From: Xanthomonas euvesicatoria pv. euvesicatoria
GTDB lineage: Bacteria > Pseudomonadota > Gammaproteobacteria > Xanthomonadales > Xanthomonadaceae
Direction: 5' to 3'
NCBI RefSeq assembly: GCF_020880415.1
Contig: NZ_JAJIUJ010000023.1
Location: 1-64,000 of the forward strand
Length of the DNA: 64,000 nt
In this document: positions 18,079-25,936 of the stretch, piece after piece
How positions within the stretch are numbered: position 1 is the stretch's first letter
How the letters are laid out: the number at the start of each line of letters is the position of its first letter
Made by a program: the position numbers and the translations under genes
Notes under the pieces: model-generated
Database searches by the model: none
What the model was told of the DNA's origin: nothing
Seen by the model: the letters and a program-made list of their open reading frames with translations, nothing else

Positions 18079-20460
18079 CTACCAGCGGTACGCCACCGAC
18101 ATCTGGTACTGCCGCCCGGCGATGGGGCGGCCCATGAAGACACCACCGGTGGCTGCGCCAGGCACGCGCACGTTGCCTTCGGTCAGGCCCAGCATGTCGG
18201 TGACGTTGCTGCCGCTGGCCGTCACTTCCCAATGTTCGCCCACATGCAGGTTGGCGCCGATATCCAGCATGTCGTACGAAGGCAGGCGCTGGCTGTTGGC
18301 CAGGTCCGCAAAGCGCTCGCCGATGTACGAATAGGTAGCAAACACCTTGAGGTCGCCGAACGGCAGCATCCAGTAATAGCTGGGCGTGATGCGGAACTGG
18401 CGCTTGGGTTGGCGCATCACCTGGTTGCCGGTGAACTCGCGATAATTGCGGTACTTGGCGTCCAGCCACACCCCGGTGCCAGCCAGCTCGAACCCGCCGA
18501 ACGGCCGGATCGCACCCTCCACCTCCAGGCCACGTGCGCGCGAATCGCCCACGGCGGTGAAGTTCTCGCCATTGGCCAAAAATGCCTGGAACGGCGAGTT
18601 CTTGAAGGTGTTGTAGAACGCGGTGAGATACAGGTCGTAGACGCTTGTGCCGGACTTCAAACCCAGCTCGTATTGATCCACGTCCTGCACGCGGGTCTGT
18701 CCATCGCGCAGGTTGTCGAAGCCGGGAAACTTCACCCCGGAGTTGACCCGCGCAAACAGGCTGTTGTGCTGGTCCAGCGTGAAGTTCAGACCGGCTGTCC
18801 ATGACAGCGCTTCATCGTTCTGATCGATGCGCCGGGTGGTCGCCAGCGCCAGCGAGGTGGCGTTGTCGTGCAACGTGGCCGGGTTGCCATCCAGATCCAC
18901 GGTCGTAGTGTCGTGCACATCGCCGGTGACGCTCTGGCGCTCGTAGCGTGCGCCCAGGTCCAGGCGCAGGCGTTCGCTCAGCTCCCACTCGTCGGCAACG
19001 AAGGCGGCGATGTTTTCGCCGTCGTACTTGGCGCGCAGGTTCAAGAACGCGGTACTGGTGAACCCCTGGCGCGTGGCCTGGCGGCCATCGTCCAACGCCA
19101 CATCGATGCGGCGCGCGTTGTTTTGCGCGGTGAGCAACATGGTATTGCCCAGGTACCAGGTGTCGGCAGAGGAATACTTGGCGTAATACGCGCCCACCGT
19201 CAGCGTGTTGCCGGCAAACAGCTCGCGGCTCAGACGCAGGTCGTTGGTAAAGGAATTCAGGCGTTTGTCCACCGACCACCATCCGGCTTCGAGCACCTGC
19301 TGATTCGCATCCACCACGCCGCCCCCATTGGTGTAGCTGGCGCTACCACTGCTGCCGTAGCTGGCGATGAAATCGCCCAGGCGTTGTGGCGCATCGCCGG
19401 TAAACAGCGCGTAGGTCGGTGCGCTGCCGCTGATCACATTGAAGCGGTCTGCAACGGTCCAGCCGCCGCTCTCCCAGTTCCATTCGCCGCCGAACACGTC
19501 GATGTTGACGCCGCGCCCGTCGGCCAGGTCGCGCCGCAGCGTCTGGCCATCGGGTCCGACCAACAGATCCACATTGCGGAAATCGCGGCCGAGCAGGGTG
19601 CCGGTCTGCGCGTTCAAGCCGGGGAAACTGGAAAGATCGTTGCCGTTGTTGCGCGAGAGCAACGGGATCGCGGTGTAGAACGCGTTGTTATCGTCGGTGT
19701 GGCGCGCGTAGAACGACAGCTCGCCGTTGTCCCAGCGCTTGCTCAAGGTGGCGCTGAACTGGCCGCCCTTGTCGGCGGAGAACTGCGGGTCGCGCACGCC
19801 GTCGGTTTCGCGAAAAAAACCGCCTACGCTGTAGTACCAGCCATTACCCATCGGTCCGCTGTTGAACACATCGATGCGGCGCAAGGCGTTGTTGCCGCCG
19901 GTCAGGCGCACGCTGCCTTCGGGTTCGTCCTGGCCTTTTTTCTGGATGAAATTGACGGTCAATCCGGGCTGGCCGTTGGAGAAGATCGGGCTGGAGCCGC
20001 CGCGCAGCACTTCCATGCGTTCGACGGTGTCATCGACACGGAACAGCGTGGAATTCTCCAGGAACGACAGGGTCGGCGGCGGAAACAGCGGCGAACCATC
20101 CAGTTGCATGGTCACGAACGGCGCATCGCCTTCCGATGGCATGCCGCGCACGAAGATGTTGGCGCCGGTGCCGCCGCCGCTGGGCTCGGCCCACACGCCG
20201 GGCACGATCTTGAGCAGGTCGGCGGTGCTTTGCGGCACCGCCTGCTGGATCTGCTCCGGGCTGGCCGTGGTGATCGAAAAACTGGCGTCGCGCTTGGCCA
20301 GGCCCTTGAAGCGCGCGGTGCCGCTGACGATGACCGCATCCAGCGTCGTGGCCTCCTGATTGCCTGATGCAGGCGTGGCGGTCTGCGTGCGGCCATCCGG
20401 TGCCAGCAGCGCGGCAGCGACGGCAAGCGAAAGGGTGTAGCGGGGCGATGAAAAACGCAT
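18079..20460 (-). CDS. TonB-dependent outer-membrane receptor (siderophore-type)
   Basis: A 793-residue receptor. Its start at 20460 has GGAG six to nine bases upstream and gives a signal peptide MRFSSPRYTLSLAVAAALLA. A TonB-box-like segment (TTLDAVIVSGT) precedes a plug domain (about 45-165; LLKIVPGVWAEPSGG, ANIFVRGMP, MEVLRGGSSPIFSNGQPGL). The beta-barrel follows and the protein ends in an aromatic residue (AYRW), as outer-membrane barrels do. Plug features are of the FecA/FhuA-like kind, so an iron-siderophore or similar ligand is plausible but unproven. No transport gene lies next to it. Confidence 0.93.
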   Translation of the reverse strand: MRFSSPRYTLSLAVAAALLAPDGRTQTATPASGNQEATTLDAVIVSGTARFKGLAKRDASFSITTASPEQIQQAVPQSTADLLKIVPGVWAEPSGGGTGANIFVRGMPSEGDAPFVTMQLDGSPLFPPPTLSFLENSTLFRVDDTVERMEVLRGGSSPIFSNGQPGLTVNFIQKKGQDEPEGSVRLTGGNNALRRIDVFNSGPMGNGWYYSVGGFFRETDGVRDPQFSADKGGQFSATLSKRWDNGELSFYARHTDDNNAFYTAIPLLSRNNGNDLSSFPGLNAQTGTLLGRDFRNVDLLVGPDGQTLRRDLADGRGVNIDVFGGEWNWESGGWTVADRFNVISGSAPTYALFTGDAPQRLGDFIASYGSSGSASYTNGGGVVDANQQVLEAGWWSVDKRLNSFTNDLRLSRELFAGNTLTVGAYYAKYSSADTWYLGNTMLLTAQNNARRIDVALDDGRQATRQGFTSTAFLNLRAKYDGENIAAFVADEWELSERLRLDLGARYERQSVTGDVHDTTTVDLDGNPATLHDNATSLALATTRRIDQNDEALSWTAGLNFTLDQHNSLFARVNSGVKFPGFDNLRDGQTRVQDVDQYELGLKSGTSVYDLYLTAFYNTFKNSPFQAFLANGENFTAVGDSRARGLEVEGAIRPFGGFELAGTGVWLDAKYRNYREFTGNQVMRQPKRQFRITPSYYWMLPFGDLKVFATYSYIGERFADLANSQRLPSYDMLDIGANLHVGEHWEVTASGSNVTDMLGLTEGNVRVPGAATGGVFMGRPIAGRQYQMSVAYRW

Positions 20461-20794
20461 GCGCAAGGCTCCTTGTCTTAAAGTGCAAGAACGCTGCCGA
20501 GCCACGCCGCGTGTGCAGGCATCGGCAGCCAGTGCACGCGCGCGCCCGCGCTATCGCGTCGCTTGCGCCCCCTGTCAGCGCAGTGCTAATGAAGTTTTAA
20601 CCCTAGATGCGCCGCAGCGTGTTGTGCGACGCAGCAGCCGTGGGCTGCGCTTCCACGTTGGGAAGAAGGTCGTGCTGGCGTGTCGCGCGTCGGTGCTCCC
20701 GTCCTGAGTGCCGTGCAAATCCACGCGCTGGCGAACGCGACTGCAGGCGCAGTGCAGTGCGCGCAAGCCGGCGCCGATAGCTCGGCAATGCACA
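20461..20794. other. Intergenic region upstream of the TonB receptor
   Basis: No gene recognised. The stretch includes an AT-richer patch at about 20585-20603 (aatgaagttttaacc), a possible promoter region for the receptor gene, which is read leftward. No Fur-type 19-base palindrome is evident. Confidence 0.4.
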
Positions 20795-20795
20795 T

Positions 20796-20821
20796 AAAAA
20801 AGGCCGCCCGAAGGCGGCCTT
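20796..20821 (-). terminator. Rho-independent terminator of the ZnuD-like gene
   Basis: On the minus strand a GC-rich 7-bp stem (GGCCGCC/GGCGGCC, extended by AA/TT) with a TTCG tetraloop is followed by six T residues, 32 bases beyond the stop codon of the receptor gene at 20853. This is a textbook intrinsic terminator. Confidence 0.9.
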
Positions 20822-20852
20822 CCTTCCAGTCAGCAGGGGAGAGAGTCTGCCG

Positions 20853-22916
20853 TCAGAAGAACAGGCGCACGCCGAACGAGGCGCTGCGGCCAGGAAGCAT
20901 AACATCGTCCTTGAGGAAGGAGGTGTGCACGCGTGCGTCCTGGTTGGTCAGGTTGTTGCCGTCCAGGAACACTTCCCACGCCGTGCTGCCGTGGTCCACG
21001 TGATACGCCAGATGTGCATCGACGAAGGTGTAGCCGTTGGTCGGCGTTTCGTTCACTGCCACCTTGTCCTGCTTCATGGTGCGGGTGGCACCGAGCGATG
21101 CGCGCCACTGCTGCGCATCCCAGCGCAGCTGCGCACCGAAGCGGCCCGGTGCGATCCGCGGCAGGTTGCCGCCATCGTTCAGGCGCGCCCGCACGGTATC
21201 CCCGAACACGCGCAGGTCCCACGCACCGTTCTCGTTGTTGGCCAGGTGGACGGTGGCCTCGCCTTCGAAACCTTGGAAGATCGCATCGGCCTGCGTCCAC
21301 TGGCGAATCGGCAGGAAGTCGTTGTCTTCTTCGTTGAACCACTGGCCGCCGGTGTCGACGATGTAGACGAAGTCGTTGTAGCGGTTGTAGTAAGCCGCCA
21401 CCTTGGCATCCACCCAGTCATTCTGGAAATTCAATCCCAGCTCGGCCTGGTTGGCCTTCTCGGTCTTCAGGTTGGCGTCGCCGATTTCGAAGGCGAGGGT
21501 GGCGATGTGCGGGCCGTTGGCGAACAGTTCTTCTTCGGCCGGCGCGCGCTCGGCGTGGTCCAGGTTGGCGGTCAGACGCCATTGTTCGTTGAAGCGGAAC
21601 CCGCCGCTGGCCGAGAAGCTGGTCGGCGTGAAATCGCGATCCACGCCGACATCGGTCTTGTACTTGACCTTGTCCACGCGCGCGCCGACTTCGGCGGTGA
21701 CCCGCTCCCAACTGTTGCGCGCAACGGCAAATGCGCCGAGCGAGCGTGTATCGGTCTTGGGCACGAAGGATTCTTCGCCGATCGCCTGGAAGGTGCTGTC
21801 GCTGCCTTGCAGACCGAATGCAGTCTGCCAGCCGCCGCCAAACGTGAACGAGGCTTCCACGCGGCCTTCGTTGGCCCGCTTGGTGAACACGGTGCCGACT
21901 TCGGCGCCTTCGAATTCGGTATGTGCGTAATCGGTATGGCCGAAGCTGTAACGCAACGCGCTGCCTTCGCCCCACGGATCGGTCAGCCCGCCCTTGAGGT
22001 CGTAGCGGTCCTGCTGCAGTTTCAGCGACACGCCGCGCTCGCCGATGGACGGGTCGCCCGGCTCGCCCGGGTTGCCGTAGTTGTCGCGGAAACGCGATGC
22101 CGACAGGCCGACAAACCCCCAGTCGCCGGACAGCGATGCACCGATCGAGCCCACCTTGGAATCGATCCAGCTGTTGAGCTGGCGACCTTTCGGCGTGTCG
22201 TAGTCGTTCTGGTTGCGATACACGCCATCGGCGTGGATCGACAGCCCGCTGCCATTACCGGCATCGACGCGGAACATGTCGGTGTTGCCGTCCTTGTCGC
22301 CGCCGTCCATGCGCACTTCGGCGCGCCCGCTGAAGCCGTCCACCGGGGTCTCGGCGATGCGCCCGTCGACCACGTTGACCACGCCGCCGATGGCGCCGGA
22401 GCCATACAGCAAGGTCGAAGGACCCTTCAGCACTTCGATCTGATTGGCCAGGAACGGCTCGATCGCCGGGGAATGGTCCTGGCTGACGGTGGATACGTCC
22501 TGGGTGGACAGGCCGTCGCGCAGCACTGCCACGCGCGGGCCGTCCAGGCCGCGGATGATCGGCCGGCCCACGCCGGGTCCGAAGTTGGAACTCTGCACGC
22601 CGGGCAGGCTGGCCACGGTTTCGCCCAGGCTGGAACTGCGCACCTCGTCCAGACGCTCGCCGGCCAGCACTTCCACCGGGCGGCTCAACTCACCGGCCGC
22701 ATCGCGCAGCGGGCTGGCGGTGACCACCACCTTGTCCAGATCCTTGATATGACGCCCACTGGAGGGGCTGGCATCGTGGCGCGTGTCCGAACTGGGCGGG
22801 GTCTGCCCATCGGCAGCGACCGGAGCGTCCTCGGCCATGGCCAGGGCAGGGGTCAGCAGGCTGGTCAGGGCCAGCGAGAGCGCAGAACGGCGGAAAGAGG
22901 GAGCAAAAGAGGGCAT
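20853..22916 (-). CDS. ZnuD-like TonB-dependent receptor (probable zinc)
   Basis: A 687-residue TonB receptor. A signal peptide ends near ALAMAE, and a TonB box (DLDKVVVTAS) is found around residue 60. The plug contains SLGETVASLPGVQSSNFGPG and RPIIRGLDGPRVAVLRDG, and the barrel ends SFGVRLFF. The overall sequence, especially the LPGVQSS plug segment and the C-terminal NLTNQDARVHTSFLKD stretch, resembles ZnuD-type zinc receptors. An Asp/His-rich segment (VSTVSQDHSPAIEPF) fits metal binding. It is divergent from a MerC-type gene with Zur-box-like sequences between them. A strong terminator follows it. Confidence 0.88.
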   Translation of the reverse strand: MPSFAPSFRRSALSLALTSLLTPALAMAEDAPVAADGQTPPSSDTRHDASPSSGRHIKDLDKVVVTASPLRDAAGELSRPVEVLAGERLDEVRSSSLGETVASLPGVQSSNFGPGVGRPIIRGLDGPRVAVLRDGLSTQDVSTVSQDHSPAIEPFLANQIEVLKGPSTLLYGSGAIGGVVNVVDGRIAETPVDGFSGRAEVRMDGGDKDGNTDMFRVDAGNGSGLSIHADGVYRNQNDYDTPKGRQLNSWIDSKVGSIGASLSGDWGFVGLSASRFRDNYGNPGEPGDPSIGERGVSLKLQQDRYDLKGGLTDPWGEGSALRYSFGHTDYAHTEFEGAEVGTVFTKRANEGRVEASFTFGGGWQTAFGLQGSDSTFQAIGEESFVPKTDTRSLGAFAVARNSWERVTAEVGARVDKVKYKTDVGVDRDFTPTSFSASGGFRFNEQWRLTANLDHAERAPAEEELFANGPHIATLAFEIGDANLKTEKANQAELGLNFQNDWVDAKVAAYYNRYNDFVYIVDTGGQWFNEEDNDFLPIRQWTQADAIFQGFEGEATVHLANNENGAWDLRVFGDTVRARLNDGGNLPRIAPGRFGAQLRWDAQQWRASLGATRTMKQDKVAVNETPTNGYTFVDAHLAYHVDHGSTAWEVFLDGNNLTNQDARVHTSFLKDDVMLPGRSASFGVRLFF

Positions 22917-22932
22917 GGTGGACCGGACTCTG

Positions 22933-22955
22933 TAATTGTTACTGTGTATCAGTGG
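22933..22955. promoter_or_regulatory. Weak Zur-box-like sequence before the ZnuD-like gene
   Basis: Centred on TGTTACTGTGTATCA, this matches 10 of 14 defined bases of the gammaproteobacterial Zur-box core (TGTTATANTATAACA) and starts 17 bases upstream of the receptor start codon. The match is modest; its value comes from its position and the stronger box nearby. Confidence 0.35.
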
Positions 22956-23031
22956 TAAGGCGCAGCTTTCCTGCTGCGCCGGCGGCGAGCCCGCATGACT
23001 GCGCGATGCACTGATGCGGGGCTGGAACAGT

Positions 23032-23054
23032 AAGATGTTATATTATTCCACGTC
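23032..23054. promoter_or_regulatory. Zur-box-like operator before the merC-type gene
   Basis: The core TGTTATATTATTCCA matches 12 of 14 defined bases of the Zur-box core TGTTATANTATAACA; over the full 23-base site 16 of 22 match. It lies 24 bases upstream of the MerC-type start codon and about 115 bases upstream of the receptor start, and overlaps an AT-rich probable -10 region. Zinc-dependent repression by Zur is the natural reading. The site was identified by eye. Confidence 0.6.
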
Positions 23055-23078
23055 GCCGCGAGTACCCTGCTGGACGTC

Positions 23079-23495
23079 ATGCCTCTACCAACCCTTCGCC
23101 ATCTTCTTGACCGCTTCGGCGCAACCGGCTCGCTGCTGTGCGCGGTGCACTGTGCGGTATTGCCACTGGTGCTGGCGCTGGCGCCTTCGCTGGGCCTGTC
23201 GTTCTGGCTGGGCGACGGGGTGGAACGGGCCATCGTGGTGTTCGTGACGCTGCTGGGCCTTTTCAGCCTTGTGCTCGGGTATCGCCGGCATAAAGCGCTG
23301 CATGCACTGGCGTTGCTGCTGCCCGGCCTGGGGTTGCTGTGGCTGGGCCTGCTGTACGACCCGCTTCATCATTCGGTGGTGCCGCATGCGGTGGTGATGA
23401 CGCTGGGCGGCGCCCTGGTCGGTATCGCCCACCTGGTCAATCTGCGTCTGAATCACGGGCATGGGCATGTGCACGACGCCAGCTGCGCGCACTAA
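23079..23495 (+). CDS. MerC-domain membrane protein with His-rich tail
   Basis: A 138-residue inner-membrane protein with four hydrophobic segments. The MerC-type signature CAVHCAVLPLVLALAP occurs in the first segment; its cysteines can bind soft metals. The C-terminus is histidine-rich (NHGHGHVHDASCAH). MerC proteins carry mercury, but chromosomal relatives next to zinc genes are thought to take part in zinc uptake or sensing. Here it is divergent from a ZnuD-like receptor and has a Zur-box-like sequence 24 bases before its start, so a role in zinc import is inferred. The stop codon is the first copy of a 5-base repeat flanking a MITE-like element. Confidence 0.85.
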   Translation: MPLPTLRHLLDRFGATGSLLCAVHCAVLPLVLALAPSLGLSFWLGDGVERAIVVFVTLLGLFSLVLGYRRHKALHALALLLPGLGLLWLGLLYDPLHHSVVPHAVVMTLGGALVGIAHLVNLRLNHGHGHVHDASCAH

Positions 23496-23635
23496 GGGCG
23501 GCTAACAAAACGACTGCGCAGCCGCCAGGCGGTCGCGGCCGGTGCTCGGAATCGGCATGTACCACGCGTACGCTAAGGTTCTGAGCGTGCCGTTAGTGCC
23601 CACCTGATAGCTGCTCGCTACGTTTTGTTAGCCGC
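23496..23635. repeat. MITE-like inverted-repeat element, copy 1
   Basis: A 140-base element bounded by GGGCGGCTAACAAAACG on the left and its 15-base perfect complement CGTTTTGTTAGCCGC on the right. The five bases ACTAA occur directly on both sides (23491-23495 and 23636-23640), as expected of a target-site duplication; the left copy includes the merC-type stop codon. The interior has no coding capacity. A related element lies at 42444-42563. Short non-autonomous repeats of this kind are known in Xanthomonas genomes. Confidence 0.75.
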
Positions 23636-23938
23636 ACTAAGCCTTTGTCGTCGTGCGGTTGCGTCGCCGCCAGGCCGGTGCGGACAGCGGAGTTCCTCCA
23701 CGTCTGCCCGCCGCATTTTCTGGCTGCTCTGCTGCTCCAACCGCGGCCGAGCACAGTCCACGACTGCATGCATCGTTCTTGGATCGATCAGTGCGGCAAG
23801 GCGGTCGGGCGCTGCCCAGCTACGCGCGCCGGGGCCGCCGTGGTAGGCTTGTCGGCCTTGCGCGAGGGCGCCGCCGGTGAAACCTCGCCAGACCTGTGCC
23901 AGCACGGGAATTTGTATTCACATTCAGGAGTCGACGAA

Positions 23939-24121
23939 ATGGGTAAGGGTGACCGTAAGACCGCCAAGGGCAAGCGCTACAACGCCAGCTACGGCAATTC
24001 GCGTTCGCACGCGGTGAGCAAGGTTGTCGTGGGTGCAGCTGCCCCGGTTGCCAAGAAGGGTGTGGTCAAGGCCCCGGCCAAGAAGGCCGTCGCCAAGAAG
24101 ACCGTCGCCAAGGCCGGCTGA
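23939..24121 (+). CDS. 30S ribosomal protein THX
   Basis: A 60-residue, very basic protein beginning MGKGDRKTAKGKRYNASYGN, the signature of the THX family that stabilises the 30S subunit in some bacteria. The C-terminal half is an Ala/Lys/Val repeat (KKAVAKKTVAKAG), longer than the minimal Thermus THX. AGGAG lies eight bases before the ATG. A strong terminator follows 25 bases after the stop, so it is a single-gene unit. Confidence 0.9.
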   Translation: MGKGDRKTAKGKRYNASYGNSRSHAVSKVVVGAAAPVAKKGVVKAPAKKAVAKKTVAKAG

Positions 24122-24145
24122 TCCCGGCCAGCTTCGCGACACCAG

Positions 24146-24171
24146 AACGCGGCGCTTGCGCCGCGTTTTTT
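24146..24171 (+). terminator. Rho-independent terminator after the THX gene
   Basis: AACGCGGCGC and GCGCCGCGTT form a perfect 10-bp stem closed over TT, running into a T-rich tract (TTTTTTAT, partly shared with the stem). It is located 25 bases past the stop codon. Confidence 0.9.
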
Positions 24172-24420
24172 ATGTCCGCTGTCCGGCATTGCCCGGCCGG
24201 CATCGTGAAGGCGCCGGCTGGCCAGGCGATGCCCGATCAGGTCGCGGCAACGTCTTTTCCCCGGCACGTTCATGGACCTGGCGTACGTGTGCGCGCTGGC
24301 TTACGCCTGGCGCCACCCGATCAACGCCGGGACATGTGGTCGATCACCAGGCGACCCGGCACTGAATCGTTGCTGTCGCAGCCGGCCGCGCTGCGCACTG
24401 CTGGCCGGCCGCATCCAGCG

Positions 24421-25761
24421 TCAGTGACCAGGCGCGGAAGTCGTCGGTGCCACGGTAGCGCCACCCGGTGCCAGCAACTGCTCGGCCAGGCCACGATAGA
24501 TCGGCGTCTTGCAGACCAGCCCGGAGACTGCGCGCGCGATCAGCACGGTGGCCAGGATCGGCAGCAGCATCTGGCTGGTGTCGGTGAGTTCCAGCGAAAT
24601 CACCGCCGAGGTCAGCGGCGCCTGGGTCACGCCGGTGAGATAGGCGCACATGCCCAGCAGCACGAAGGTGCGCGGATCCACGCTGGGCATCAGTACCGAG
24701 AGGTTGTGGCCGATGCCGGCACCCACTGCCAGCGCCGGCGAAAACAGGCCACCTGGAATGCCGGCCAGATACGAGACCAGGTTGGCGATGAGTTTCATCA
24801 TGCCGAACTCGTGGCCGACCACCGCATGCCCCTGCACCAGGCTGCGCGCCTGTTCGTAGCCGGTGCCGAAGGCGCCTTGCCCGAACACCAGCGCCAGCCC
24901 GACCAGTGCAACGCCGCACAATGCGGCCAGCAGCACCGGATGCCGTTGGCGCAGCGCGCCCAACCAGCGCGGTTTGCCGCTGACGCTGGCCAGCACCATC
25001 CGCGCGAAGATGCCGCCGAGTAACCCGGCCACGCTGCCGCACAAGGCGATCGCCAGCCAGGCCTGGCCCAAGGGCAAGGCCACGGCCACCTTGCCGAAAT
25101 AGGTGTAGTTGCCCAGCAGGCCCAGCGACACCACCCCACCGACGATCACCGCGGTGAGCAGGGTGCCGGAAAAGCGGTGCTCGAAACGCCCGCTCAGTTC
25201 TTCAATCGCAAAGACCACGCCCGCGAGCGGGGTGTTGAACGCGGCCGCGATACCGGCGGCGCCGCCGGCGAGCAGGAAATGCGAGAGCTCGCGTGGGTCG
25301 CGAAAACCGAACCAGCGCCCGAACACATGCATCAGGCTGGCGCCGACATGCACGGTGGGTCCTTCGCGTCCCACCGATGCGCCGCCGAGCAGCGACAAGG
25401 TGGTCAACGCGAGCTTGCCAACCGACACGCGCAACGAGAGGTTGCTGTCGCGATACGCCGGCTCCGGGTGCTCCAGCGCGGCTATCACCTGCGGGATGCC
25501 GCTGCCGCGCGTAGGCCGCAGCGCACCGGAGGTGAGCCAGGCGAGCAGCGCGAAGATGCCCGGCGTCAGCAGCAGTGCCCACCAGATCGAGTGTGCGGTG
25601 ATGCGTTGAAATAGATGAAAGGCCGCGTCGCTGGCCTTGGCGAATACGATCGCCACCAGCGCCACCGCAATGGCGCCGCCCCACAGTGCAGCGCGACGAC
25701 GCCAGCCTTCGCTGGACAACAGCGGCCGCAAGCGACGCGGCGGGGGATTGGAACCAGACAT
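24421..25761 (-). CDS. ClC-type chloride channel or Cl-/H+ antiporter
   Basis: A 446-residue polytopic membrane protein. The ClC selectivity motifs are in place: GSGIPQ (with the filter serine), GREGPTVHVG, and AAFNTPLAGVVFAIEE with the gating glutamates of the antiporter type. The ATG at 25759-25761 gives a protein of normal length without a CBS-domain tail. Bacterial ClC proteins exchange chloride for protons in acid resistance or ion balance. No operon partners are seen; the gene converges on the THX gene. Confidence 0.93.
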   Translation of the reverse strand: MSGSNPPPRRLRPLLSSEGWRRRAALWGGAIAVALVAIVFAKASDAAFHLFQRITAHSIWWALLLTPGIFALLAWLTSGALRPTRGSGIPQVIAALEHPEPAYRDSNLSLRVSVGKLALTTLSLLGGASVGREGPTVHVGASLMHVFGRWFGFRDPRELSHFLLAGGAAGIAAAFNTPLAGVVFAIEELSGRFEHRFSGTLLTAVIVGGVVSLGLLGNYTYFGKVAVALPLGQAWLAIALCGSVAGLLGGIFARMVLASVSGKPRWLGALRQRHPVLLAALCGVALVGLALVFGQGAFGTGYEQARSLVQGHAVVGHEFGMMKLIANLVSYLAGIPGGLFSPALAVGAGIGHNLSVLMPSVDPRTFVLLGMCAYLTGVTQAPLTSAVISLELTDTSQMLLPILATVLIARAVSGLVCKTPIYRGLAEQLLAPGGATVAPTTSAPGH

Positions 25762-25936
25762 TGCGTCATTGTCGCACTGCTGGGCCGCAGCGGTGTCTAC
25801 AGCGAGCCACATTCCTGCCCTGTCGCCGACATGAGCCGCGCGGCCACGACGTGGCGCGGCGTCTTGCCTGCGTGCGCGTTTTCGGCGTGGATGCTGCGCG
25901 CGCGCATGGCGGCGTTGCTGCGGGTGCCGGTCGCGT

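Noticed and set aside
20925-22958. A 677-codon plus-strand open frame opposite the ZnuD-like receptor
   Set aside because: Antisense shadow with no recognisable domain or signal; the receptor frame is supported by TonB box, plug and terminator.
24172-25023. A 283-codon plus-strand frame after the THX terminator
   Set aside because: It overlaps the ClC gene in antisense and lacks protein-like sequence.
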